Positions 15,563 to 23,900 of a DNA stretch of 64,000 bases are shown here, piece after piece. A program made the position numbers and the translations under genes. This DNA comes from Oceanidesulfovibrio indonesiensis (GTDB lineage Bacteria; Desulfobacterota; Desulfovibrionia; Desulfovibrionales; Desulfovibrionaceae). Location: positions 62,001-126,000 of the forward strand of contig NZ_QMIE01000005.1 of the NCBI RefSeq assembly GCF_007625075.1. Reading direction: 5' to 3'. The stretch's first letter is position 1. Every line of letters starts with the position of its first letter. The notes beneath the pieces were generated by a model. It saw only the letters and a program-made list of their open reading frames with translations. It did not search any database and was not told the DNA's origin.

Positions 15563-17131
15563 ATGCACAGCTTCCGCACACTTTCCATCGGCCGCAAGCT
15601 TTTGCTGGTCATCATGCTCACGAGCATGACGGCCGTGGTGCTCGCTTCGGGCGCGTTGCTGCTCAACGACTACCTTTCCTTCCGCAAGGGCATGGCGCGG
15701 GACCTGGGCGTGATCACCGCGATCATCGCCGAGAATCTCAACGCCGCGCTGTACTTCCAGGATCCGGACGCCGCTCACGAAACTCTGTCCGCACTCGACA
15801 CCAATCCACGCATACGCGGCGGCTGGCTTTACGCCGCGGACGGCTCGCTTTTCGCAGCCTACGCCAGGCAAGACGCGGAGGTGGCGCGGATGTTCACGAG
15901 TCTCGGCATCCCCATGTTCGGCGACGGCATGCGCCTGGAGTCCGACATCATGGCCAGATATCTGCCTGTGCACGTGCAGGGCGAGCGCGTGGGCACCCTG
16001 TACGTGGAGAGCGACCTGCAGGAGCTCGAGAACCGCCTGCACGCCAATCTGGGCATCGCGCTTCTCGTCTTCGCGGCGGCGTCGTTCGTTGCGCTTGTGC
16101 TTTCGGCATTCTTCCAGCGGCTCATATCTCGTCCGGTCTCGGCCCTGGCCGAGACTGCCCGGCGCATCTCGCGCGACAAGGACTACACCCTGCGCGCCGA
16201 GTTGTTCGGCGAGGACGAGCTGGGCCAGTTCGCCATGACGTTCAACGAAATGCTCGACGAGGTCCAGCGCCGGGACGAAGCATTGGCGCGATACAGCCGC
16301 GAGCTCGAACTGGAAATTGCCGAACGTGGCAGGGTCCAGCAGGAATTGCAGGTGGCCAAGGAAGCTGCCGAGGAATCCAACAGGATAAAGAGCGAGTTCC
16401 TCTCCATGGTTTCGCACGAGCTGCGCACACCGCTCACGTCGGTGCGCGGATACGCCAAGCTCAGCCACAAGCGGCTCCAGCGCTTCATCTTTCCCTGCGT
16501 GCCGGACGACGATCCCAGGCTGGACAAGGTCAAGCACCAGGTGGACTCGAACATGCAGATCATCGTTTCGGAGAGCGAGCGTCTGACCTACCTCATCAAC
16601 GACGTACTCGACCTGAACAAGCTCGATGCCGGGGTTGTGGACTGGAACATGGAGGCGCACGACTTGGGCGAAATCGTCGAGCATGCCCTGAATGTGTGCG
16701 GCAACCTTTTCGACGGCAAGGACGTTGTCGGTTCCATGAGCATCGCCGAGGACATTCCGCCGGTACGGTGCGACCGCAACCGCATCCTCCAGGTCCTCAT
16801 CAACCTCATCTCGAACGCCGCCAAATTCACCAACAGCGGCGAGGTGGCCGTCCATGTGGATAGAGGCCCCGGCGAACTGGTCGTGAGCGTGTCGGATACG
16901 GGAGTCGGCATCAGGCCAGAGCACCGCGAAGCCATATTCGAACGCTTCCGACAGCTGGGCGACACCCTTACGGACAAGCCGGCGGGCACGGGCCTAGGCC
17001 TGGCCATCTGCAAGGAGATCGTGGAGGTGCACGGCGGTCGAATATGGATGGAGCCCAACACGGAGCGAGGCAGCGTCTTCCGGTTCACCTTGCCGTTTGC
17101 GGGGCAGGCGTCGTCACAGCCGGGCCGGTAA
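15563..17131 (+). CDS. Sensor histidine kinase with CHASE8-like periplasmic domain
   Basis: 522 residues. There is a membrane segment at about 12-34, a periplasmic domain (35-150) with the CHASE8 pattern AIIAENLNAALYFQDPDAA, and a second membrane segment at about 155-180. A HAMP domain, a coiled coil, His285 in SHELRTPLTS and an ATPase domain (NLISNAAKF, DTGVG, GTGLGLAI) complete it. There is no receiver domain, so phosphate must pass to a separate regulator not encoded next door. An AAAGG ribosome site precedes the ATG. Third gene of the receptor-YfiR-kinase operon, it would report receptor or envelope state to the cytoplasm. Confidence 0.93.
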   Translation: MHSFRTLSIGRKLLLVIMLTSMTAVVLASGALLLNDYLSFRKGMARDLGVITAIIAENLNAALYFQDPDAAHETLSALDTNPRIRGGWLYAADGSLFAAYARQDAEVARMFTSLGIPMFGDGMRLESDIMARYLPVHVQGERVGTLYVESDLQELENRLHANLGIALLVFAAASFVALVLSAFFQRLISRPVSALAETARRISRDKDYTLRAELFGEDELGQFAMTFNEMLDEVQRRDEALARYSRELELEIAERGRVQQELQVAKEAAEESNRIKSEFLSMVSHELRTPLTSVRGYAKLSHKRLQRFIFPCVPDDDPRLDKVKHQVDSNMQIIVSESERLTYLINDVLDLNKLDAGVVDWNMEAHDLGEIVEHALNVCGNLFDGKDVVGSMSIAEDIPPVRCDRNRILQVLINLISNAAKFTNSGEVAVHVDRGPGELVVSVSDTGVGIRPEHREAIFERFRQLGDTLTDKPAGTGLGLAICKEIVEVHGGRIWMEPNTERGSVFRFTLPFAGQASSQPGR

Positions 17132-17240
17132 CACATCTGCATGCCTGACCGATCCAAGAAGGAGCCGTTAATCTTGGGGGGCAGTGAACCGTTGGGGATC
17201 GTGCTGAGCGCTGCCGCCCCATGAGTGCAGACCGGCCGGT

Positions 17241-17371
17241 GAACCTCTGACCCTGCAGGAGAACGGAAAAGGGCGCATCGGCACGGCGATGGAGCAGACC
17301 GGCGGCACTGGGACTCAAGCCGCGCAGTTGCTGGCATTGACCGCGCCACCCTCTGGCGCAGGCTCAAATGA
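17241..17371 (+). pseudogene. Frameshifted remnant of an NtrC-family regulator C-terminus
   Basis: Translation begins EPLTLQENGKGRIGTAMEQT and continues GGTGTQAAQLL in one frame. After a one-base shift it goes on as IDRATLWRRLK followed by a stop. Together these are the typical Fis-type helix-turn-helix tail of a sigma-54 activator. No receiver or AAA+ domain precedes it. It is a decayed gene end lying 26 bp before repeat copy B. Upstream, 17132-17240 shows nothing recognisable. Confidence 0.7.
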
Positions 17372-17397
17372 TTCGATCCGGCTTGATCCGGCTTGAT

Positions 17398-17523
17398 ATA
17401 TTACTGGGAGCAAGAAATTTTAAACTTCTTACTCCCGCGGCGTTTGCCGCGTGGCCCCGCCTGAAGCGTGGCGTCCTTATTACCGGGGCGCGAAAATGTA
17501 AGAATTTTCTGCTCCCAGTAATA
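17398..17523. repeat. Dispersed palindromic element, copy B
   Basis: 126-bp copy with the best-preserved ends: ATATTACTGGGAGCAAGAAA on the left, and on the right the complement of TATTACTGGGAGCAGAAAAT. The core contains GCGGCGTTTGCCGCGTGG and GGGGCGCGAAAATG. It has the same orientation as copy A and follows directly on the decayed regulator tail. The remaining gap to 17688 shows no gene. Confidence 0.78.
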
Positions 17524-17688
17524 AAGCTTCGCATGTTGCATCCAGGAATGCTCAGGCGGGCAGGGGATGCTGCTTCTTCAGACCGCCCGCAACGTAAGGG
17601 CTTTGTCTGATGAAGAATCCGTGTAATGCGGCCCTTGCGCTCGCTCGAAATTCGTCTACACTCCGGGCATACAGGATAATCAGCGGAC

Positions 17689-18549
17689 ATGCCGAGACTG
17701 CTGCATATATTCCGCAACACCCCGTTCGGTCGGGAAACGTTGCTCCATTCGCTGTACTTTTGCGAAAGCCTGGGTCTGGACATGACGGTGTATATCCCCA
17801 GGATGCCCAGGTTTCTCATGTACTTCGAGCACGAGGCCGTGCAGGTGGACCTGGACAGCTCCTACCTTGCCGATCCGGGTTCGGCCATCGACCATCTGGA
17901 CGAGATCGTTTCTGGCCGCAGTGTGCGGCTGGAGATTCTGGAAGCTGAAGACTTCACCGCGTCCACGTTGCCGGACGTGCCCACGAACGTGGATTTCATG
18001 ACCTGTCCGCGCATCATCGCCGACCTCTCCACCAAGATAGCCCTGGGCAAGATCGGCTCCACGGTGCGCTCCATCCTCAAGGCCGCGCGGTTCCCCGTGC
18101 TCATTCCATCGCCAGCCTACAAGCCGTGGCAGAGCGTGGCGGTGTTTTTCGGCGGTTCGGTGAACGCTGTAAAGTCGTTCTATCTGGGACTGCGCGTCGC
18201 GCGGAACAGCGGACGGCCCCTGGACGTGTACACCATGGCCGGGAAGAACGAGCGGGATCAGTACGAAAGCATTCTTGCCGAGAACGGCCTGGACAAGCCC
18301 ATGGCCGAAGAGGTCCGCGACTGGCGTTACTACGAAGGCGGCGATTTCGAGAAACGGCTGTACGACGTGCCGCACGACGCTCTCGTGGTTCTGGGCGCGT
18401 ACGGCCACGGCCTGATCAAGGACGTGTTCTTCGGCTCCAAGATGGAGCTCGTCCAGTCCGTATTGCCCAATCCGCTGCTCGTGGCCGGCCCGTGCTTCGA
18501 AATGCACCCATGGCGTCATCCGGACAAAGCCCAACCCATCGAGGAATGA
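17689..18549 (+). CDS. Universal stress protein (UspA-like)
   Basis: 286 residues, about twice the length of a single Usp domain. The C-terminal half has the ATP-binding signature G-x2-G-x9-G-S (GAYGHGLIKDVFFGS), and the N-terminal half (LLHSLYFCESLGLDMTVYIP) resembles a degenerate first domain. It is cytoplasmic. The ClC transporter gene begins 28 bp downstream on the same strand, so the two are probably co-transcribed. ATP-binding Usp domains often regulate membrane transporters, which fits. Little else can be said about its trigger. Confidence 0.85.
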   Translation: MPRLLHIFRNTPFGRETLLHSLYFCESLGLDMTVYIPRMPRFLMYFEHEAVQVDLDSSYLADPGSAIDHLDEIVSGRSVRLEILEAEDFTASTLPDVPTNVDFMTCPRIIADLSTKIALGKIGSTVRSILKAARFPVLIPSPAYKPWQSVAVFFGGSVNAVKSFYLGLRVARNSGRPLDVYTMAGKNERDQYESILAENGLDKPMAEEVRDWRYYEGGDFEKRLYDVPHDALVVLGAYGHGLIKDVFFGSKMELVQSVLPNPLLVAGPCFEMHPWRHPDKAQPIEE

Positions 18550-18577
18550 ACATCACCAAGCCGGAGCACCACGGAGC

Positions 18578-20437
18578 ATGAGTCCCTTCCCGCAAGGATT
18601 ACGACAATTCTTCCGACTCCGGGGGCGGCCGCACACCTGGCAATCCACGTTCCGGTGGCTTGTGCTCTTCGTGGTCATCGGGCTCATCGCAGGGCTCGGC
18701 GCCATTCTTTTCCACACCCTCTGCGAACTGGGAATGCACTACTTCATGGACGGCATCGCCGGATACCGTCCGCCTGCCCCAGCCGGTGAGCAACCGCTGC
18801 TGCCGCACACCCATACCGAGTTCAACCGCTGGATTCTGCTCATCCTGCCGGCCGCCGGCGGCTTGGTGAGCGGGTTCATCGTCTACACCTGGGCTCCGGA
18901 AGCTGAAGGACACGGCACAGACGGCGCCATAGACGCCTACCACAACAAGGGCGGCATCATTCGCGGCCGGGTGCCCATCGTCAAGACCATCGCCTCGGCA
19001 ATCACCCTGACCACCGGCGGCTCCGGCGGCCGGGAAGGTCCCATCGCACAGATCGGCGCGGGATTCGGCTCCTTCCTCGCGACGCGGCTACGGCTTTCGG
19101 AGCGTGAGCGCCGCATCATGCTCGCCGCAGGCATGGGCGCGGGCGTTGGCGCGATATTCCGCGCTCCGCTGGCCGGCGCTCTCTTCGCTGCCGAGGTGCT
19201 TTACAGCGAGGCGGACTTCGAGTCCGAGGTGCTCATCCCGGCCGGCATCGCCTCCGTGGTGGGGTACTGCGTGTTCTGCCTCGTCTTCGGCTGGGGGTCG
19301 CTCTTCCAGGCTCCGGATTTCCGTTTCGACAACCCGCTGGAGCTGGGCCCGTACCTCGTGCTCGCCATGGTCCTGGTGGTCGGCGGCTTCATTTACGTGA
19401 AATGTTTCTACGGGGTCCACGGCATATTCAAGAAGATCCCCATCAAGAACCATTTCAAGCCGGCAATCGGCGGACTGCTTACGGGAATGGTGGGATTCTA
19501 CCTGCCGGAAACCCTGTCCTTCGGCTATGGCATCGTGCAGTCCGGGCTGGAAGGAAGCGCGCCGTTGCTGCTCCTGCTCGGCGTGGCTGCGGGCAAGATC
19601 GCCACCACCTCTTTCACCATCGGCTCGGGCGGTTCGGGCGGCGTGTTCGGCCCATCCGTGGTCATCGGTGGAGCACTGGGCGGCGCCGTGGGCACGGTGT
19701 TTCACGATTTGTTCCCCAGGCTCGTTACCCATCCTGGCGCTTTCGTGCTGGTGGGGATGGCCGGCTTCTTCACCGCCGTTTCATCCACGCCGGTTTCCAC
19801 CATCATCTTCGTCTCGGAGATGACGAACTCGTATCACCTGCTGCTGCCCAGCCTCATGGTCTGCTTCCTGTGCCACATGCTCTCCAAGAATTTCTCCATT
19901 TACGAGGAGCAGGTGCCGGACAAGTTCGAGAGCCCGGCCCACGCCGGCGAGCTGTTTGTGGACGTGCTGCAGCAGTATAAAGTGCGCGACATGCAGGACC
20001 AGATGCGTTCCGTGCGCACCGTGCCGGAGCACATGGCTTTCAGCCGGTTCAAGGAGCTCATTTCCGCCACGGAACAGCATTACTTTCCCACAGTGGACGA
20101 GGAGGGACGGCTCTCGGGCATATTCTCCCTGAACGACGTACGCTGCATCCTTTTCGAACCGCAGCTCGAGGAGCTCGTGCGGGTCAAGGACATCGCCAAC
20201 CCGAACATCATCACCACCACGCCGCTGGAAGACCTGAACACGGTCTTCAAGAAGTTCACGGTGAAGAACATCGACATGATCCCCGTGGTGCAGGACGACG
20301 ACAAGACCAGACTCCTGGGCATGCTCGGCCGGCGCGAGGTCATCGCTTTCTACAACCGCAAGGTCGCGGAGCTGTGGGGCGAGGAGCCGCCGGAAGCGGC
20401 CGCGTGCGGTTCGGAGAGCGTCCCGCCGCCGCGGTAG
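18578..20437 (+). CDS. ClC-family anion channel/antiporter with C-terminal CBS pair
   Basis: 619 residues. The membrane part (about 25-445) has the gating-glutamate motif GSGGREGPIAQ and the FRAPLAGALFAAEVLY helix, plus GSGGSGGVFGPS near the second half. Where Escherichia coli ClC has GSGIP (the chloride-coordinating Ser), this protein reads GHGTDGAI, so anion selectivity may differ. Two CBS domains follow (about 465-590), as in ClC proteins regulated by nucleotides. The gating Glu is retained, which suggests proton-coupled exchange. It sits behind a universal stress protein gene in a two-gene unit and ends convergently with the glycan genes. Confidence 0.93.
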   Translation: MSPFPQGLRQFFRLRGRPHTWQSTFRWLVLFVVIGLIAGLGAILFHTLCELGMHYFMDGIAGYRPPAPAGEQPLLPHTHTEFNRWILLILPAAGGLVSGFIVYTWAPEAEGHGTDGAIDAYHNKGGIIRGRVPIVKTIASAITLTTGGSGGREGPIAQIGAGFGSFLATRLRLSERERRIMLAAGMGAGVGAIFRAPLAGALFAAEVLYSEADFESEVLIPAGIASVVGYCVFCLVFGWGSLFQAPDFRFDNPLELGPYLVLAMVLVVGGFIYVKCFYGVHGIFKKIPIKNHFKPAIGGLLTGMVGFYLPETLSFGYGIVQSGLEGSAPLLLLLGVAAGKIATTSFTIGSGGSGGVFGPSVVIGGALGGAVGTVFHDLFPRLVTHPGAFVLVGMAGFFTAVSSTPVSTIIFVSEMTNSYHLLLPSLMVCFLCHMLSKNFSIYEEQVPDKFESPAHAGELFVDVLQQYKVRDMQDQMRSVRTVPEHMAFSRFKELISATEQHYFPTVDEEGRLSGIFSLNDVRCILFEPQLEELVRVKDIANPNIITTTPLEDLNTVFKKFTVKNIDMIPVVQDDDKTRLLGMLGRREVIAFYNRKVAELWGEEPPEAAACGSESVPPPR

Positions 20438-20471
20438 CCAGGCTGTTGAAGAAGACTCTTCCGGCCGGGTG

Positions 20472-21170
20472 TCAGGCCGTCTCGTACAGCAGCGCCTCAA
20501 GCCCCGAGCCTTCATGGGGGCCAATCTCCACATAGCGCCGGTATTCATGCTCACGGTATCGTCCCGCGACGATCAGCTCGTTCGGAATCAACTCCAGGGA
20601 ACCATCCACGTACGGCAGCCGTGGCAGGAACTGGCTGCCCGCGCCTTCAAGGCCGGAGTCGAAGGGCAGGATCGCCGCCAAACCAGCATCTACGCCGCCC
20701 TCGGCAAGTACCTGAGACCAGGGCTTGAGCCGCGCATGGGTAACGAGCCTGCCTCCTTCCATGGCAGCCAGGGGCAGAGGCTGGAGAAACGCCGGGTGCA
20801 GCCGCGAGGGAAGCCGCCGCACGCGGACGACTACGGCCGGCCCTGACGCCGCTGCACGCGCCGCCATGGCCTCCGCCACTGTCTGCAGCCGCAACGGACC
20901 GGCCAGCGGCGCGAGGACCAGCACATCCTCGGTCGCGTGCCTTTCTTTCGCGAGTCTGTCCAGAAAATTGGACGGGCCGCCTGCCGACTCCGGTAGGGTA
21001 TGGACACGCTCGAATTCATCGGGCAGCCCGGTGGGCGTGTTTTCGTTGACGAAGCACATCACCCGCGAGGGCTCGGCCGCGCGTATCGTATCCTGCAGAT
21101 GGCTCCGGACCGTATCGAGGAGCAGGGCGTCCCGGCGTGTCCGTACGCGCGCATCCAGGAGCACGATCAT
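20472..21170 (-). CDS. Unknown protein paired with cytidylyltransferase
   Basis: 232-residue soluble protein, not firmly recognised. Its start overlaps the end of the upstream cytidylyltransferase-like gene by 4 bp. The layout (MIVLLDARV at the start, DVLVLAPLAGPLRLQTVAEAM in the middle, a late ELIPNELIV and EIGPHEGSGLEAL) resembles the overall order of a nucleotidyltransferase of the same superfamily. However, the catalytic N-terminal loop (RGGSxRxPxKN) is absent. It may be a non-catalytic partner subunit or a divergent enzyme acting on the same sugar. The role is inferred only from coupling. Confidence 0.7.
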   Translation of the reverse strand: MIVLLDARVRTRRDALLLDTVRSHLQDTIRAAEPSRVMCFVNENTPTGLPDEFERVHTLPESAGGPSNFLDRLAKERHATEDVLVLAPLAGPLRLQTVAEAMAARAAASGPAVVVRVRRLPSRLHPAFLQPLPLAAMEGGRLVTHARLKPWSQVLAEGGVDAGLAAILPFDSGLEGAGSQFLPRLPYVDGSLELIPNELIVAGRYREHEYRRYVEIGPHEGSGLEALLYETA

Positions 21171-22003
21171 CCGCGCTTCTCCTTCGGCCGCGCAACGGTA
21201 TAGCCGAAATCGAATCCGTGAAGCATCTCCTCGGCCAGGGCAAAGTCCTCGTCCGTGTCGATGTCGATGCGTTCCAGCGGGTCTTCGATCTCGAAGTAGC
21301 AGGCATCGCCCTCAGGGGCGTTGTTGTCGTGGAAGCCGATGCCGATGAAATGGCCGGTACGCTTGATGTCGCCCAGTTCGCCGCTGGCAAGGTGCTCATT
21401 GCCAGGATACCGTTGGTGGAGAAATCGACGGTATGTGTTGGCGAGAATCGGTGCTGTTGCGGGCGCGTTCAGTCCCACCGCCTCCGCATCAGCGGGAACG
21501 AGCGAGCCGTCCTCGCGCTCCATGCAGAGCCTGTCCCAGCAAAACGGCACGCGGACCATGGTGCCCACCAGCGTACGGCGGCGCACTTCGTCCAGCATGG
21601 CCTGAGCACGACCCAGATTGCGGAAGGGATTGGTGGGATAGATGGTCACGAAACTGGCGAGCGTGGCGCCGTGGGATTCCAGCCAGTCCATGGCGTAGCG
21701 TTGCGCGTCCTGGAGCAGCGCCGTCTCGTGGGATATGTCCGCCGGCCGCAGAAAGGGCGCTTCTGCACCGTATTCTTTGGCTACGGTGGCTATCTCGTCC
21801 GAGTCCGTGTTCACGATGATCCGGTCCACGCCGCGCAGAGAGCGGGCCAGGCAGATGGAATAGGCGATGAGCGGCTCGTCGCCCAGCAGCCGGATGTTCT
21901 TCCTGGGCACGCGGGTGGAGCCGCCGCGGGCCGGAATGTGCACCACGGTTATGGCGTCGTCCGGATTGGCGAGGTAGCGTTGCTTGCGGGCTGCGATGTC
22001 CAT
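21167..22003 (-). CDS. CMP-sugar (acylneuraminate-type) cytidylyltransferase
   Basis: 278 residues. The N-terminal nucleotide loop PARGGSTRVPRKNIRLLG, followed by PLIAYSI and VNTDSDEIATVAKEYGAE, is the signature of the NeuA/KdsB group that activates acidic nine- or eight-carbon sugars with CTP. A late IDIDTDEDFALAE is also typical. It acts in the cytoplasm to supply an activated sugar for surface or flagellar glycans. It is followed by a coupled unknown gene and faces away from a sulfotransferase. The specific sugar (sialic, legionaminic, pseudaminic or other) cannot be decided. Confidence 0.88.
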   Translation of the reverse strand: MDIAARKQRYLANPDDAITVVHIPARGGSTRVPRKNIRLLGDEPLIAYSICLARSLRGVDRIIVNTDSDEIATVAKEYGAEAPFLRPADISHETALLQDAQRYAMDWLESHGATLASFVTIYPTNPFRNLGRAQAMLDEVRRRTLVGTMVRVPFCWDRLCMEREDGSLVPADAEAVGLNAPATAPILANTYRRFLHQRYPGNEHLASGELGDIKRTGHFIGIGFHDNNAPEGDACYFEIEDPLERIDIDTDEDFALAEEMLHGFDFGYTVARPKEKRG

Positions 22004-22126
22004 GGAAAGCGGGAGCAGTGCTCAGCGGTGTGCGTTGCTTGCGTGTTGTTTCAGGTCGTCGTATTCCGTCGGGATACTGCGAACGACACCACTGTGTTGC
22101 CACGTTCGCGCCCGCAAGAAAAGCCC

Positions 22127-22783
22127 ATGCTGCTCATCGCCACGCCCAAAAGCGCCTCCACCTCGCTCATGCGCACCCTGGCGGAACGCCTGCGCCTGCC
22201 GGCGTACATGGGGGCGGAGGGAGTGGGCCGCGAGAGCATCCAGGCATTGAAGCCCAGCCCGGGATTCCAGAATCTCCATGCATTCCACGGCTCGGATTTC
22301 AAGGAACTGTCGGCGGATGTCGTCCGTTTCATGGCCGGGCGCGGCTGCGTCTACAAAGTCCACGCCGCGCCCACCCCGCACAACCGCCGCCTGCTCGCCG
22401 ATGCGCCAAAGGTACTGCTGCACCGCGCCCCCCGGGAAATTGTGACGGCGTGGCGCCGCGCCGTCCTGCAAGGCATTCATCACCGGCTGCGGCCGTTTGA
22501 CGGGTTGCAGACCGAAGGCGAGTGGCTGGCCCGCGCCGAGGCAATCGGCGTCATTGGCAGGGACGGGGAGCTCGAACGATTCCGGGACGGCTGGCTCGGC
22601 GAGGATGTTCTGGAAATCCGATTCCGCGAACTGGTGGCGGATCCGGACCGAACGATCCGGGAGATAGAAAGGCACTGGGGCTTCGAATCGCCGGCAGAGC
22701 CCGTCATCCTGGCGCGGGAGAAGTACACTCGGGGTGAGGGGGGCAAGAAGACAAGAAGCGCTCCAAGAGTCGGAGAATATTGA
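22127..22783 (+). CDS. Sulfotransferase-family protein
   Basis: 218 residues from the ATG at 22127. The 5'-phosphosulfate loop is TPKSASTSLMRTL at residues 5-17, and the 3'-phosphate site is LLHRAPREIVTAWRRAV, both as in PAPS-dependent sulfotransferases. The open frame extends far upstream, but only because it shadows the opposite-strand gene. The ribosome site is weak. Neighbouring glycan genes suggest sulfation of a surface carbohydrate. The protein is shorter than most cytosolic sulfotransferases (about 280), lacking some C-terminal helices. Confidence 0.82.
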   Translation: MLLIATPKSASTSLMRTLAERLRLPAYMGAEGVGRESIQALKPSPGFQNLHAFHGSDFKELSADVVRFMAGRGCVYKVHAAPTPHNRRLLADAPKVLLHRAPREIVTAWRRAVLQGIHHRLRPFDGLQTEGEWLARAEAIGVIGRDGELERFRDGWLGEDVLEIRFRELVADPDRTIREIERHWGFESPAEPVILAREKYTRGEGGKKTRSAPRVGEY

Positions 22784-22835
22784 TTGTCTTAACTCATTTT
22801 CAGAGCCATGGTGCAGTGCTCCATGGAGAGAGCTT

Positions 22836-22850
22836 GAGGGCGAAGCCCTC
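22836..22850. terminator. Short hairpin between convergent genes
   Basis: GAGGGC-GAA-GCCCTC lies between the sulfotransferase stop (22783) and the convergent glycosyltransferase stop (22861). Its sequence GGGC, three bases, GCCCTCGGA repeats the second half of the hairpin at 6282-6292. There is no T-tract. Confidence 0.4.
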
Positions 22851-22860
22851 GGAACACATT

Positions 22861-23703
22861 CTATTCCTTTCCTTTCAAAAACCGACGAGCTTTTACTGCG
22901 AGTTCACTGGATTCGCGCATCAATCTGTTCCAGCTTTCCGGACTGTGGACGTCCTGCTCGCGGCCTTGGTGGCTGCGCACTGAGTACAGCACCCGCGGGA
23001 TGTGGAGGAAACGCGCCTCGGCCATGGCGAAGCGCAGGTAGCATTCGTGGTCGTTGGCCGTGTATGTCTCGTCGAAGTATCCGTGCTGATCGTGCAGTTC
23101 CCGGCGGTAGAGCTTGGCCACCCCGACCAGATACCAGTCCGCGAAGCTGTAGTGGAAGGAGTATTCAGGCAAAGAGAACCGCCGCAGAATGCGACCGTCG
23201 TCGTCCACGATGTGCATGTCAGCGTAGCTGAAGTCCGCATCGTTTTTGATGAGCGGCGCCGCCAGCTCGGCTATCATGGACGTGTGCGCGATGTCGTCCG
23301 AAGCCACGTAGGTCACGAACTCGCCGCGGGCGCGGCGCATGCCCTGGTTGTACGACCCGCCGTGGCCGACGCGTGTACCGTTCAGGATGATTAACAAGTC
23401 TCGCCCGGCCGGGTAGCGGGGGTGGATGGTACGTTCCACCGTGTCTGACTCGGCGTCGTACCGCGAGGCGTAGGAAACAGTTTCCGAGAGACCGGCGGCG
23501 TATTCCTCCAGCACTCCGAATGTTGCGTCCGGCGAAGGGTCCGCCACTACAATGATCTCGATTCGCGGGTACTCCTGGAACATGATGGAGTCGAGGCAGG
23601 CCGGCAGATAGCAGGCCTGGTTGTACGTAGGCACGACGACGGAGACGAGTGGACGCGCATCCGCTTCGGGAGCAGGACCAGTGGACATATGAATCTCTGA
23701 CAT
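22861..23703 (-). CDS. Family 2 glycosyltransferase
   Basis: 280 residues with the GT-A fold start LVSVVVPTYNQACYLPACLD at about 19-38, the NQGMRRARGEFVTYVASDD metal-site region, and downstream WYLVGVAKLYRRE and FDETYTANDHECYLRFA. These are typical of inverting transferases that build surface polysaccharides or glycoproteins. It is cytoplasmic, with no membrane segment. It is the outermost gene of the small glycan cluster 20472-23703. Sugar donor and acceptor are not predictable. Confidence 0.9.
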   Translation of the reverse strand: MSEIHMSTGPAPEADARPLVSVVVPTYNQACYLPACLDSIMFQEYPRIEIIVVADPSPDATFGVLEEYAAGLSETVSYASRYDAESDTVERTIHPRYPAGRDLLIILNGTRVGHGGSYNQGMRRARGEFVTYVASDDIAHTSMIAELAAPLIKNDADFSYADMHIVDDDGRILRRFSLPEYSFHYSFADWYLVGVAKLYRRELHDQHGYFDETYTANDHECYLRFAMAEARFLHIPRVLYSVRSHQGREQDVHSPESWNRLMRESSELAVKARRFLKGKE

Positions 23704-23900
23704 GGGTAGGGTCTGCCCCGGCTGGCCCGGAAAGTCCAGACGCCAAGAGCACTCTGTGCATTATGGTGGACGTTGCCCCCTCGGAAAGGATGGCCGCCGG
23801 AGGCGATAAGACGTTCCATGCCATCCTCGACATTGCGCTACGTAGAATCTACAAATACAAGTCGTTGACAGGTCTTACCCACAATCTGCAAGGAACACGC

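Noticed and set aside
14444-16924. Long open frame (826 codons) on the minus strand opposite the YfiR and kinase genes
   Set aside because: It has no recognisable domains, overlaps well-supported genes entirely and is the usual shadow of GC-rich coding DNA.
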